64,000 bases of DNA from Sulfobacillus benefaciens (GCA_003023695.1 PXYW01000002.1:1-64000); one strand, 5' to 3'. Positions 1 through 9,012 are shown, counted from the first letter of the stretch. Translations and numbers: made by a program. The notes: a model not told the origin generated them from the sequence alone.

Positions 1-452
1 AGACACCCGCCCGCCGTTTTTTTCGCGGTCGTGTGGGGGTGTGGTTTCTTGTGGCCTGTTGACCGGTTGGGATTTTCGGGGCAGGTGTTGCGGTACTCGA
101 AATCTGCATCCCGGAAATACGAGGGACCCCGAAAGGGATGTTCTACGGAGACCTCTCGGAGAGCCGACCTCAGAAATGCATAAATTCGGCGTATTTCATC
201 CTTGACTGTCATCGGCGAGGCTACGCCGCCGCCGTAGCTCATCGACCAATAAGGCCGGTCCTCACGATAAACAGTTTCCTGACCCACGAAATAGGCCATG
301 CCAAAATACACATCCCGGTAGAAGAACGAGCCGTGGCCATATTCCAGTTGCCGAGACCCCGGCATCAACGGAGCAACCGAAGCATTATCACCCTGAGCAG
401 CATATGTTTGGCGTTTGGCTTCAACGAGAAAATCGCGCACGGATTCGGTCAT
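1..452 (-). CDS. DUF5680 domain protein, 3' end cut by window edge
   Basis: Read on the minus strand from an ATG at 452, preceded by GAGGTG at good spacing. The frame stays open to base 1, about 150 codons. The protein begins MTESVRDFLVEAKRQTYA and contains SFFYRDVYFGMAYFVGQ, then ETVYREDRPYWSMSYGGG, then a PFRGPSYF block. This is the pattern I associate with DUF5680, a domain of unknown function found alone or fused to HTH regulators. After FEYRN the sequence turns into a Pro/His/Thr/Lys-rich tail instead of the aromatic C-terminal block expected for the family. The last 25 or so codons may therefore be frameshifted, or the gene may be decaying. An apparent plus-strand frame at 138-608 is its shadow. 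The domain call is from memory of the family motif. Confidence 0.72.
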   Translation of the reverse strand, partial: MTESVRDFLVEAKRQTYAAQGDNASVAPLMPGSRQLEYGHGSFFYRDVYFGMAYFVGQETVYREDRPYWSMSYGGGVASPMTVKDEIRRIYAFLRSALREVSVEHPFRGPSYFRDADFEYRNTCPENPNRSTGHKKPHPHTTAKKTAGGC

Positions 453-665
453 GTGGATTCACCTCACAGTTGCTTAGAATGTTTCCAAACTATTCATAGC
501 ATCAGTTGGAAGACTAGAGAAAATATCCTCTTTATTATCAATAATGATACGGCACTCCTTCAGCCCACTTGGTTTACTTGCACGAGGCGGAGTCCCATGC
601 CGTGTTGAGCGGCCACATGCACCCAGTGTTGCACGAATGCTTGACATAAACCGTCTTTCGCTTAA

Positions 666-1289
666 CTAATCTAACAACAATTGACGTAATACCTTGATAG
701 TGTCAGCCACCATCCAACCACGAGCCAATGGGGGATTAGGAACAAACCAGGTGCCTTGTATGACGGCAACTCCCGCCGCATGCGCTGCATTAACGTCATT
801 CATGGTATCACCCACTAACACAGCCCGCGATGAATCCACTGCTAACGCTTTCAACGCAGACAAAATTCCGTATGGCTGGGGTTTCGGCTGTGGTACATCT
901 TCGGCAGTCACTACAACATCAAACATCTGCGCTAAATCGAAGTGATTCAACGTGATATCCGTGGTATCTCTCTCTTTATTAGTCACAATGGCAAGTTTGC
1001 TCCCATAGCCATGCAATTCCTTCATGAGGTGCATCATATCTTCGGACATTGACAGGGTCGCATGCCCCTGACGGTAACACTGCAAATATGTCGTTAATAC
1101 CTCTGGCCACCGATCGCCAAATTCACGGGAAAAGATCACGGATTCTGCCGGGCCGAACAAAGCATGCACGTCAGTGTCGCTCAGAGCCTTATGTCCATAT
1201 TTTGAGAATACATATTGGAAGCAGCGCGTAATCATAGGCACCGTGTCAATCAATGTCCCGTCCAAATCGAATAAAACTGCATCAAACAG
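666..1289 (-). CDS. gph: HAD-family phosphatase, probable phosphoglycolate phosphatase
   Basis: HAD hydrolase of 207 residues. From a CTG start the N-terminus reads MFDAVLFDLDGTLIDTV, giving the full motif I (nucleophile Asp8, acid Asp10). Motif II lies in LAIVTNKE, motif III Lys in PKPQP, and motif IV is VGDTMND. The first conventional start in frame (TTG at 1265) would begin inside motif I and delete the nucleophile. The frame is closed by the glcD stop, so CTG at 1287-1289, eight bases after AAAGGTAGGGG, is the only sensible start. It follows glcD by 21 bases as last gene of the glc operon. That context argues for 2-phosphoglycolate as substrate, feeding glycolate to GlcDEF. PpaX-like pyrophosphatase is the main alternative. 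Confidence 0.85.
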   Translation of the reverse strand: MFDAVLFDLDGTLIDTVPMITRCFQYVFSKYGHKALSDTDVHALFGPAESVIFSREFGDRWPEVLTTYLQCYRQGHATLSMSEDMMHLMKELHGYGSKLAIVTNKERDTTDITLNHFDLAQMFDVVVTAEDVPQPKPQPYGILSALKALAVDSSRAVLVGDTMNDVNAAHAAGVAVIQGTWFVPNPPLARGWMVADTIKVLRQLLLD

Positions 1290-1310
1290 AACAACATCCC
1301 CTACCTTTCG

Positions 1311-2741
1311 TTACACCCGGGTCACATCTGAAGGCGATTCCGCCAGACAAGTCGGACCTATAGGCAACACTTTTTTAGGGTTGGCTAATCCTTCTGGATC
1401 GCAGGCATTCTTCAAAGCCCATTGTGCTTGAATTACCGCCGGCGACATTTGCCAGGTCAGTTCTTCCATCTTTTCCAAACCCACGCCATGTTCTCCGGTA
1501 ATTGACCCCCCCAGTGCAAGACACATGCGCAAAATTTCGCTACCCGCCTGACGCACCCGTTGAACCATTTGCTCGTCCCGATCATCATATAATAACAGCG
1601 GATGCAAATTGCCGTCACCAGCATGAAATACATTGGCGATACGAATGCCGTAGTGATCTCCAATTTCACTAATCTGTCGCAAGGCATGTGGCAACTGGCT
1701 ACGAGGAATAACACCGTCTTGGACATAGTACCGGGGTGCCAAAAGCCCCATAGCACCAAATGCGGTCTTTCGGTTTGCCCACCATAACTCCCGCTCCGCA
1801 GCCGAGCTGGCAACCCGAATTTCCCTGGTAGAAAATTTTTCTAACAAACGGGTAATCAACGATTCTTCTTCCCTGACTTCTGGAGCTGGTCCATCAACCT
1901 CCACTAGAAGCACTGCGGCGACGCCAGCAGGATAGCCGACCCGGTAAACCCCTCGTTCCACGGCTTCAATGGCCAAAGGATCCATTAGCTCCAATGCGGC
2001 GGGAATTACACCGGCGGCAATGATCGCCGAAACGGCTTGGCTGGCCTCATACACATCATCAAACAGCACCATGGTAGTAGAGCGGGATTGGGGCAACTCC
2101 ACAATCCGGGCCCAAATTCCGCTGACAATGCCCAACATACCTTCGGAACCCACCATTAAGCTTTTTAAGTCGACTGGCGAGGCAAAATCCGCCAGGCTCC
2201 CCAGCAGTTCCACATCTCCGTTAGGCCATACAACCTCAAGTTGCTTGATGTGATTTAACGTCACTCCAAATTTCAAGCAATGCGGACCACCTGAATTCTC
2301 GGCCACGTTCCCCCCCAAAGTACACGATTGTTGTGAAGAGGGGTCTGGAGCGTAATAATAGCCAAATGGCTCTAGCGATTCAGAAAGTTTACGGTTAACC
2401 ACTCCAGGCTCACAGTAAGCCACACGGTTGTACCAGTCAATGTTGCGAATATGATGCATTCGAGACAAGTGAACTATCACGGCACCATCTAAGGGAATTG
2501 CCCCCCCAGATAGACTGGTTCCCGCGCCACGAGCTAAGAACGGGATACGTTCACGAAAGAGTTGTGACACCACCGCTTGAAGTTGTTCTCGATCTGCAGG
2601 CAACACCACTGCGGAAGGCCGTGCTTTTTCCAAAGTATACCCATCACTCCCATAGCTATCAAGAAGAATGGGATCCTCTAGTAGGTACCGATCACCTACA
2701 ATGTCGCGAAGTTCCTGCCTCCATTTAGCCTCGCCCATCAT
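1311..2741 (-). CDS. glcD: Glycolate oxidase FAD subunit GlcD
   Basis: FAD-linked oxidase of 476 residues, normal length for GlcD, which oxidises glycolate (or D-lactate) to the 2-oxo acid. The FAD-binding PCMH segment carries RGAGTSLSGG at residues 71-80 and the TLGGNVAENSGGPHCLK stretch near 145. The C-terminal FAD-oxidase domain has the metal/active-site His motif FHAGDGNLHPL and GEHGVGLEK. Its start overlaps the end of glcF by 17 bases, showing translational coupling. With GlcE and GlcF it should form the membrane-associated complex passing electrons to quinone. D-lactate dehydrogenase is the usual alternative for isolated GlcD homologues, but the intact glcEFD set favours glycolate. Confidence 0.93.
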   Translation of the reverse strand: MMGEAKWRQELRDIVGDRYLLEDPILLDSYGSDGYTLEKARPSAVVLPADREQLQAVVSQLFRERIPFLARGAGTSLSGGAIPLDGAVIVHLSRMHHIRNIDWYNRVAYCEPGVVNRKLSESLEPFGYYYAPDPSSQQSCTLGGNVAENSGGPHCLKFGVTLNHIKQLEVVWPNGDVELLGSLADFASPVDLKSLMVGSEGMLGIVSGIWARIVELPQSRSTTMVLFDDVYEASQAVSAIIAAGVIPAALELMDPLAIEAVERGVYRVGYPAGVAAVLLVEVDGPAPEVREEESLITRLLEKFSTREIRVASSAAERELWWANRKTAFGAMGLLAPRYYVQDGVIPRSQLPHALRQISEIGDHYGIRIANVFHAGDGNLHPLLLYDDRDEQMVQRVRQAGSEILRMCLALGGSITGEHGVGLEKMEELTWQMSPAVIQAQWALKNACDPEGLANPKKVLPIGPTCLAESPSDVTRV

Positions 2742-3942
2742 TGACCCCCTGGTACGCGTCCCACAATAAATCTACCGTATGTCGCACTGGCACCCTCCGC
2801 CCCTGCTTATTCAGTCCTGCTGCAATCTGCAATTGACATCCGGGGTTCCCTAACGCCACTGCATCAATATCCTGGGGAATATCAGAAATCTTGTACCCTA
2901 AAAGTGTCCGCGATATTTCTGGATGGGTTAAATTATAGGTGCCGGCGGCACCGCAACAGCGGTCTGAATCTGGCATTTCCACCAAGTCATAACCCGCTCC
3001 TCGGAGAAGTGTTCTCGGCGACTGCCGTATTCCCTGAGCGTGGGCTAGGTGGCAGGCGTCATGCATGCTGATTCGTTGGCCATTTGAGGGAAGCAACGGC
3101 AATCCTAATTGAACCAAAACATCGCTAACATCTTTTACTGCTTCGGCAAATCGTACCACCCTGTCATAAATTGGGTCCTCTGGTGAAAAAAGATGCCGGT
3201 ACTCTTTCATAAAGGCACTGCAGCCTCCAGCTGTTACCGCCACATCCTCACTGCCGCTCTCTTCGAAGGCAGCTAAGTTTTCCAGAACCAGGTCCCGTAA
3301 AATTTCTGTATCTCCCGAGTGATATAGAAGGGCCCCGCAACACGTCTGCAATTCGGGTTTTACAACCCGAGCCCCCGCAATGTGCAACAAATCGTGAGCG
3401 TTTTGGTTGGTCTTCCCATAGACGGTGTCCATGACGCACCCTTTAAACAGCATCACGACTCGACCCTCTTTTACCGGGTCCATCACTGGTCGTGCCGTTT
3501 CAACGGTTTGTTGAGGCAATCCTGACGCTAAAGCCAGAGCATCAGGAGGGATCCAGCCAGGAAACCACGACATGGTCCGTTTTACGACGCGATAACGAGA
3601 CCAGTTCAACAGTCGCTTAAACCGCCGACGTCCGCGCCGTGTGGCGAAAAAATATCGTAGTGGTTTGACCATGGAGCGTGCCACCCCAGTTGAAGACGCA
3701 ATTCGAAATTGGTTGACCATATGGCCAACCGGAATATGCGCTGGGCAGACTTCTTCGCACGCTCGACAATCGAGGCAATCATCAAGGTGCTTGAGTCCCG
3801 TATGACCAATGTCGACTCCACTCGAATGTTGGGATAAAAGCCATACACGCCCTCGTGGAGATTCGGTTTCCAAACCTGTCACCAGGTAGGTCGGGCAACT
3901 CGAGAGACATAAGCCACAATGAACGCACGATTCGTCAATCAT
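2725..3942 (-). CDS. glcF: Glycolate oxidase iron-sulfur subunit GlcF
   Basis: Iron-sulfur subunit of 405 residues. Two 4Fe-4S motifs lie near the N-terminus: CVHCGLCLSSCP (Cys6, 9, 12, 16 from the chosen start) and CLDCRACEEVCP around residue 55. Two CCG-type domains follow, marked by CCGALLYHSGD and CCGAAGTYNLTHPE; these bind further clusters or heme in the family. The chosen ATG at 3942 sits five bases after AGGTGG and overlaps the glcE stop; a GTG nine bases earlier has no ribosome site. The protein carries electrons from the GlcD/GlcE flavins toward the quinone pool. It is the middle gene of glcE-glcF-glcD. Confidence 0.93.
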   Translation of the reverse strand: MIDESCVHCGLCLSSCPTYLVTGLETESPRGRVWLLSQHSSGVDIGHTGLKHLDDCLDCRACEEVCPAHIPVGHMVNQFRIASSTGVARSMVKPLRYFFATRRGRRRFKRLLNWSRYRVVKRTMSWFPGWIPPDALALASGLPQQTVETARPVMDPVKEGRVVMLFKGCVMDTVYGKTNQNAHDLLHIAGARVVKPELQTCCGALLYHSGDTEILRDLVLENLAAFEESGSEDVAVTAGGCSAFMKEYRHLFSPEDPIYDRVVRFAEAVKDVSDVLVQLGLPLLPSNGQRISMHDACHLAHAQGIRQSPRTLLRGAGYDLVEMPDSDRCCGAAGTYNLTHPEISRTLLGYKISDIPQDIDAVALGNPGCQLQIAAGLNKQGRRVPVRHTVDLLWDAYQGVNDGRG

Positions 3943-4957
3943 CGCCGCCACCTAAGACAGCCAACGGATCGAAATGTGACTTTAGCCGGGCAATGATTGT
4001 TCGGGCAGTTGGTTCCCCTGGCATCATAGAATATTCAACTCCTCTGGTCGCAATGGCAATACCATCCAGTTTTCTAACTGCCGCAATCCAGCGCGAAGTC
4101 TCAGCGCTGGCTACCGGTAGCCAAAACCACCCCGTTTGCCATTCCAGCAGCAGTTGAGGCCCGGCTTGTTGTGCCCAGGTTACAAGGCGCGATCGGGGCA
4201 CAGCCCCGGTCACTGCTGGACTGTCATGACTCGTCCTAGGCAGGCCATGATCACTAATCACATTAACCGTTCCTAAGGTTTCTCTTAAATAATTCACCAT
4301 GGCCGCATAACCGTGCCACTCAGCCAATACCTGATAATTTTCCGGAGTTCCCCACCCAAGAATTTGCGCCCACTGTTTCCCCGGTTGCGCAAGACGTTCC
4401 AGCAACTGGGGTACTTTCGCCAGCGATTCGGTCCATAGCCACTGAGATCTCTCGGGGGGCAGTGGTGATACTTTAAGAGTCGCCTCCAAAATTATGCCAA
4501 ATTTCGCACGGCTTCCCAAAAATAACCGGTGCAGGTTGAAACCAGCGACGTTCTTTACGACTTTTGCTCCTAAATCGAGCAAACCAAATGCCGGGGTCCA
4601 CACTTTCATCGCGACGACACGGTCAGCCAATGGCCCCCATCCTGCTCTCCAAGGACAATCCAGACCCATGCCCAAAACCGCTCCCAACGTGTCATCTATG
4701 CCATCAGGAGCCTCATAAGGCACCCATTGGCGGAATGATGCCAAAGCCTGGTTGAGAAACGATAGAGTGACGCCAGCCCCCGCTGTCACCAATAAATCAT
4801 CCGGCATCGGCTCGATTGCAGGCGCTTCATTTCCAGAGCGCCACACAAAATCATGCAATACTGGCCCACTGCGTTGCTGCCTACCCACAACAGAGATCCG
4901 CTGGTGAGATGCTAAAGCCGATTCGGCCATAGTTTCCAACATTTCGGCTGAGGTCAT
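3935..4957 (-). CDS. glcE: Glycolate oxidase FAD-binding subunit GlcE
   Basis: Second flavin subunit of glycolate oxidase, 340 residues, close to E. coli GlcE. The diagnostic block is KVVKNVAGFNLHRLFLGS followed by AKFGIILEATLKV, matching the family's KNVAGYDvsRLm..GslG..gv..evslKv. An upstream FAD segment contains VTAGAGVTLSFLNQAL and GAVLGMGLDCPWRAGWG. The ATG at 4957 is chosen because AGGAGG ends seven bases before it; the ATG at 4975 would lie upstream of that ribosome site. It overlaps glcF by a few bases. The N-terminal FAD-binding portion looks slightly degenerate, as is usual for GlcE, which alone is not thought to be catalytic. Confidence 0.9.
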   Translation of the reverse strand: MTSAEMLETMAESALASHQRISVVGRQQRSGPVLHDFVWRSGNEAPAIEPMPDDLLVTAGAGVTLSFLNQALASFRQWVPYEAPDGIDDTLGAVLGMGLDCPWRAGWGPLADRVVAMKVWTPAFGLLDLGAKVVKNVAGFNLHRLFLGSRAKFGIILEATLKVSPLPPERSQWLWTESLAKVPQLLERLAQPGKQWAQILGWGTPENYQVLAEWHGYAAMVNYLRETLGTVNVISDHGLPRTSHDSPAVTGAVPRSRLVTWAQQAGPQLLLEWQTGWFWLPVASAETSRWIAAVRKLDGIAIATRGVEYSMMPGEPTARTIIARLKSHFDPLAVLGGGDD

Positions 4958-4982
4958 CGAGTAGCCTCCTGCCATTGAAAAA

Positions 4983-5942
4983 TCATCCTATAACATTCGA
5001 TTTAAGATGGGACTTTTCCTGCCTGACAGAAGAACTTAAACTATGCCAAATCATCCCCGCGATAATAATCGCCATACCGATCTTGCCAAATCCGTCGGGC
5101 CACGCTGCGCCAAATAGGATCGAGGATAACAAAACCGTAAACACAATTTCCATCGATTGCGATGCCTCTATCCGCGCCAACCACATGGCACGACCTTGAG
5201 ACAGGTCTGTCGCTGCAAAAAATAACAATGTGGCGACTACTCCGGCCAATAGTGCTACCACCAAAGTATAAAGTGTTTCCGACCCACTGGGCGGACCTAC
5301 CGTACTAGCTCCGATCCCAGCGACAACAGCCCAAAATGGAAGGCTTCCTAGGGTCATTCCCAGTGTCCGCTGATATACATCGAACGGCCCAAACGTTCGT
5401 GCATATCGCATCATTTGGCGATTGCCTAAAGGATAGGCAATCGCTGCCCCACTGACGGGAATCAGCGCCCACCAAATGCCCGCTCCCGCCAACGTGGCGA
5501 CAGACCACTCAGTTATTCCAACCCCCACCAAAATTAACAAAGACGGCCACAGCGCAACAATCGGCAAGTGACGGTCCTGAGATGAAACGCCCCCGATGAC
5601 GGGAACTAACAAACTTCCAGCGACTATGGTTAATTGCCAGCTACTGGCCACAAGCCAAGCAGGCGCCCATCGGGCAACCCAAGTTAACGGCAAATAAAAT
5701 AGTCCAAATCCTATCGTGCCCCATAAAATCCAGGGCCAAGGGCGCACTACGAAGTCCAACCATAGAGACTTCCATCCTTTGCGTCGCCATACCACAACAG
5801 CCAATATTGGAGCGGTAAACAAGTAGCGTAAGGAACTGATCCACCATAGACTGGCCCCGTCTAACCGCATAACCCGGTTCAGAACAAAGGTTGAGGAAAA
5901 GAACAGGGCGGACACCACGCCTAAGCTAATAGCTTTAGTCAA
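4983..5942 (-). CDS. EamA/DMT-type membrane transporter
   Basis: Integral membrane protein of 319 residues with about ten hydrophobic segments arranged as two five-helix halves. The N-terminus, ALFFSSTFVLNRVMRLDGAS, resembles the drug/metabolite transporter superfamily, in the branch annotated as multidrug resistance efflux (EmrE-like long form). The only in-frame start after the upstream stop is TTG at 5942, with GAGGTG about 12 bases before it. It sits 15 bases after the PHP gene and 25 before glcE, inside the glc operon. Export or uptake of a small organic acid such as glycolate would suit the context, but nothing in the sequence fixes the substrate. Confidence 0.8.
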   Translation of the reverse strand: MTKAISLGVVSALFFSSTFVLNRVMRLDGASLWWISSLRYLFTAPILAVVVWRRKGWKSLWLDFVVRPWPWILWGTIGFGLFYLPLTWVARWAPAWLVASSWQLTIVAGSLLVPVIGGVSSQDRHLPIVALWPSLLILVGVGITEWSVATLAGAGIWWALIPVSGAAIAYPLGNRQMMRYARTFGPFDVYQRTLGMTLGSLPFWAVVAGIGASTVGPPSGSETLYTLVVALLAGVVATLLFFAATDLSQGRAMWLARIEASQSMEIVFTVLLSSILFGAAWPDGFGKIGMAIIIAGMIWHSLSSSVRQEKSHLKSNVIG

Positions 5943-5957
5943 ACCGTGCCTGTCACC

Positions 5958-6782
5958 TCACTCCAACGGCAGCAATTGGCGCTCCCCGTGTCTAAAGCCC
6001 AACGCCGACTGATAACCTGCGTGCTTAGCAAGCAACAACGCTTCAGGGAAAAATATGCCCACATTCTCCGGCTCATGAGCATCTGACCCGATAGTAATGG
6101 GTACCTCAGCCCGGTGGGCCCATTCCAACAACCGCGGTGCAGGGTAAATTTCTTCAACGGGCCTGCGCAAACCAGCGGTATTAATTTCTATCGCAACCTG
6201 GTGCGCATTCAAAGCATCAGCAAGCCGTCGATACCAGGGATCTAAAAATTTCTGCGACGGTTTAGGATGACCAAATAATTTCGGGAGGTCGGGATGAGTA
6301 ATGACGTCAAACAGGTCGCTTTCCACTGCGGCGATGGTCGTTTCGTAATAACGACCCCAAACCAACTCTGGCCCCCACTCAGTGTAGTAGTGATCCATGT
6401 CGCGAACATCAAGTCCAAACTCTCCCAAAAAATGAACCGATCCCAAAACAAAGTCCCATGGATGCTGGGCTAAAAACTTTTTAATGCCAGCCACTTGTTC
6501 GGGAACAAAATCCATTTCTAATCCCAGCGCCGCGGGATATTTTTCTGTTATCTGCCTAATCCGTGAATGATAGGTCGCCAGTGAGTACCGACAACGTTCT
6601 AAAGCCCATTGCCCTGGTAAGAGTCCACGCGCCTCGATGAACCGATAGGCATGTTCTACCAGCCCTATTCCGGCCACATCCATGCGATCCGCGGTAGCAA
6701 AATATTGCGCAACCCAGACTTCTGGATAATCGTGCGGGTTATATGGCCCATGCTCAAGGTGGACATGATGATCAAACACCAT
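5958..6782 (-). CDS. PHP-domain phosphatase, histidinol-phosphatase (HisJ/HisK) type
   Basis: PHP-domain metal-dependent phosphatase of 274 residues from the ATG at 6782 (AAGG just upstream; a GTG at 6800 is possible). The first metal-binding motif is DHHVHLEHGPY at residues 4-14. Further ligands are in GLVEHAYRF, GLEMDFVPEQ, LGSVHFLG and VITHPDLPKLFG, and the terminal motif is ITIGSDAHEP. The pattern is that of HisK-type histidinol-phosphate phosphatase, which makes histidinol. No other his gene is nearby, and it sits between ctaG and the glc genes. A different phosphate-ester substrate is therefore possible; other PHP enzymes share these motifs. Confidence 0.8.
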   Translation of the reverse strand: MVFDHHVHLEHGPYNPHDYPEVWVAQYFATADRMDVAGIGLVEHAYRFIEARGLLPGQWALERCRYSLATYHSRIRQITEKYPAALGLEMDFVPEQVAGIKKFLAQHPWDFVLGSVHFLGEFGLDVRDMDHYYTEWGPELVWGRYYETTIAAVESDLFDVITHPDLPKLFGHPKPSQKFLDPWYRRLADALNAHQVAIEINTAGLRRPVEEIYPAPRLLEWAHRAEVPITIGSDAHEPENVGIFFPEALLLAKHAGYQSALGFRHGERQLLPLE

Positions 6783-6811
6783 CGCCTTATCACATCTCAC
6801 TTTCCATCAAA

Positions 6812-7594
6812 CTACTCATACCAATGGCTTTCATCGTAACCAGCATAGGTGATGAGGAAGGTCACCGTATACGCAATGAACATACCCACACTCATTACGA
6901 TGCCTCCCAATTGCTGGTCAGCTAACGCGGATAGATGAAACACTCTAGGAGCTAGCCGATAAATCAAATAATCGGCATGTCCGGTGTCGATGATATACAC
7001 GGACGCCGGCATCATCAAATCCACATTAAAAAATAGATAGATTAGCCGAGATCCACGCGAGAGCCGAGGGGATTCCGAAATCGGACTCATAAGAGGCCAC
7101 CACATGGCAACCGCTGACACGAGCATACCATAAGGCGCCACCAGATACAGCCAGTTATCTCGTAACGACAAGTCCAAAATTCTTGGATACAGCAGCCCCG
7201 AAAAGACGGTGTTAAACAGCAACAAGGCAATTGGAGGATATGTCAATAAGGACAACACCGGCTTCACTACGGGTAGCTCCCACAATGTTCTCCAGGCTTG
7301 GGGAGGAATTCCCCAAATCAAAAGGGGGGCCACTACCATGGAAAGCAACACATATTGCACCATATGTGCGGTAAATAAAAAATCATCACCCAAAAGTTTT
7401 AGAGGTGTCCCCATACTGGCATATACCAAGACTAAGGCCGACGCAAAGGCTATCTGGCGGTCCCTTGCAATCGCAATCCTGCGAACACGATTCACCGCAT
7501 CATACAATGTCCATAACAGAATCATTAAGACAGCTACTTCGGGATGCCACAACTGAAGCCAGTTATCATGACATAGGATGACGGACCACATCAT
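6812..7594 (-). CDS. ctaG: CtaG-family cytochrome c oxidase assembly factor
   Basis: Polytopic membrane protein of 260 residues with about seven hydrophobic helices, matching CtaG of the caa3-oxidase type. Recognisable family blocks are FLFTAHMVQYVLLSMVVAPLL, IWGIPPQAWR and the C-terminal LADQQLGGIVMSVG. The membrane-face His residues are thought to help copper delivery to the oxidase. Two adjacent ATGs follow GGAGGTGG; either may be used. It is the first gene after the terminator at 7640-7680, so it probably leads the operon that continues into glc. Oxidase structural genes are absent here, although ctaB lies 18 kb away. Confidence 0.88.
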   Translation of the reverse strand: MMWSVILCHDNWLQLWHPEVAVLMILLWTLYDAVNRVRRIAIARDRQIAFASALVLVYASMGTPLKLLGDDFLFTAHMVQYVLLSMVVAPLLIWGIPPQAWRTLWELPVVKPVLSLLTYPPIALLLFNTVFSGLLYPRILDLSLRDNWLYLVAPYGMLVSAVAMWWPLMSPISESPRLSRGSRLIYLFFNVDLMMPASVYIIDTGHADYLIYRLAPRVFHLSALADQQLGGIVMSVGMFIAYTVTFLITYAGYDESHWYE

Positions 7595-7639
7595 CTGCCA
7601 CCTCCGCCCCTAGCGTGTGACAGTGGAAGCCAATTGATA

Positions 7640-7680
7640 CCAAAAACCCAGGGCTTGTCTCCCCGGGTTTTTGGTTTTTT
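7640..7680 (-). terminator. Intrinsic terminator after dacA
   Basis: Fourteen-base arms CCAAAAACCCAGGG / CCCCGGGTTTTTGG with one mismatch and a seven-base loop. T6 follows on the plus strand. On the minus strand the stem itself ends in GTTTTTGG. It separates dacA from ctaG, both on the minus strand. The T-run reads better for plus-strand transcription, so it may work in both directions. Confidence 0.75.
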
Positions 7681-7691
7681 GAGAGTAAACG

Positions 7692-8924
7692 TTAGATTCT
7701 GCTCATGCGCCATGCCAACGAAGGTCCCGTGAGTGAAGAGGCTGTGTCTACCGGAACCGTCACCGTTTGGGAACCGGTGGTTACGGTAAGAGTGCCCACC
7801 ACACTGCCCGCAGCCAGTTCTTTGACATCCACCGGCAATTTGGTTAAGGACACATGTGCGCTGTACTTAAGTCCAGGCCACCCTAACAAGGTGACTGGCT
7901 GAGTGGTTTGTAAGACCACGTTTGATTGCCAAGGAACATCGATCGTGCCTACAGGTTCCCCTGAGGGGATCACAGTGTGGGAAGCCACTACTCCGCTTAC
8001 GGCATTTAACAGATTTTGTCCATCCCCTAGGCTCATCTGCAACTGACTGCCGGTTTTAGTGCCCGGCTGTCCCACAATTCCGCCGTAGACCATGACATTT
8101 TGATTGCCCATGACCCGTTTGCCGGCAAAAACAAAACATCCTCCGGATTGCAATGTGGAGCCCGTCTTCACACCAACAATGCCGTCGTGGCCAACGAGAT
8201 AATTGTAGTTGTACTCCAGTGCCGTCTGTCCGGGTACCGTCATTTGCGCCATGTCGACAATTTCCGCAAACACCGGGATTTTCATCGCGACTTCCGCCAG
8301 TTTGACCTGATCTTGAGCAGTGCTGGTAGTTTCAGGATTGAGTCCGCTAGGACCTTCATAATGCGTATGGTCCATCCCTAAGATTTTGGCCTCTTGATTC
8401 ATCATCGCCGCAAAATGCTGAGGGTTGCCTCCAACCCAATCCGCCAGCATGGTCGCAATATTATTGCCAGATGCCACTAAAAGGCCTTCCAAAAGCTTGC
8501 GCTCCGTTAACTTTTCCCCTGCAATCACGGGCATTACCGATTGCTGGGTCGAGGCATCCTGTTGATACAAGGCAGCGTCCTGGGGCGTTACCGTAATGCT
8601 GGGGCCGTTATTATACGGGCCTAAGGGATGCGCCTTCAGCACCAAATATGCGGTCATCATTTTGGCCACACTACCGATAGGGCCTGGCGTCACCGGCCCA
8701 TGTTCTCCAAAACTGCCAATGCCCGGAATATCCAGTGTTGCTTGAACATTGGCAGGCCACGGCAACTGAGGCGGAGTTCCCGCAATCTGTCCTTGAGCAC
8801 TTAAACTAATTTGCGCATTGGCCTGTGGGACAGGCCGCACAAATTGGATGACAGCCGCGACAACAATGAGTACCGCGATAACCCCCGCCACCACTGATGC
8901 ACGCATACCTCCGAACAAAAACAT
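7692..8924 (-). CDS. D-alanyl-D-alanine carboxypeptidase, S11 family
   Basis: Serine-type penicillin-binding peptidase of 410 residues that trims the terminal D-Ala of peptidoglycan stem peptides outside the cell. A hydrophobic segment at residues 10-28 acts as signal anchor. The three PBP motifs are present: SVAK (Ser85, Lys88), SGN (Ser152) and KTG (253-255). The C-terminal region (about 310-400) is a beta-rich domain, as in DacA-type enzymes. The ATG at 8924 is only one base after GGAGG; TTG two codons later has ideal spacing and may be the real start. DacF or DacB identity cannot be settled. Confidence 0.9.
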   Translation of the reverse strand: MFLFGGMRASVVAGVIAVLIVVAAVIQFVRPVPQANAQISLSAQGQIAGTPPQLPWPANVQATLDIPGIGSFGEHGPVTPGPIGSVAKMMTAYLVLKAHPLGPYNNGPSITVTPQDAALYQQDASTQQSVMPVIAGEKLTERKLLEGLLVASGNNIATMLADWVGGNPQHFAAMMNQEAKILGMDHTHYEGPSGLNPETTSTAQDQVKLAEVAMKIPVFAEIVDMAQMTVPGQTALEYNYNYLVGHDGIVGVKTGSTLQSGGCFVFAGKRVMGNQNVMVYGGIVGQPGTKTGSQLQMSLGDGQNLLNAVSGVVASHTVIPSGEPVGTIDVPWQSNVVLQTTQPVTLLGWPGLKYSAHVSLTKLPVDVKELAAGSVVGTLTVTTGSQTVTVPVDTASSLTGPSLAWRMSRI

Positions 8925-9012
8925 CCCTCCTTGCGAATTTCCTCTGGAAAGAGAACGTTAACCAGAACGCGAAGGTCACGCGAAACCGGCAACCGGTCCA
9001 TAGCCCGATCAT

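Noticed and set aside
138-608. Plus-strand open frame of 156 codons
   Set aside because: It overlaps antisense to the DUF5680 gene, has no ribosome site and no protein-like motif.
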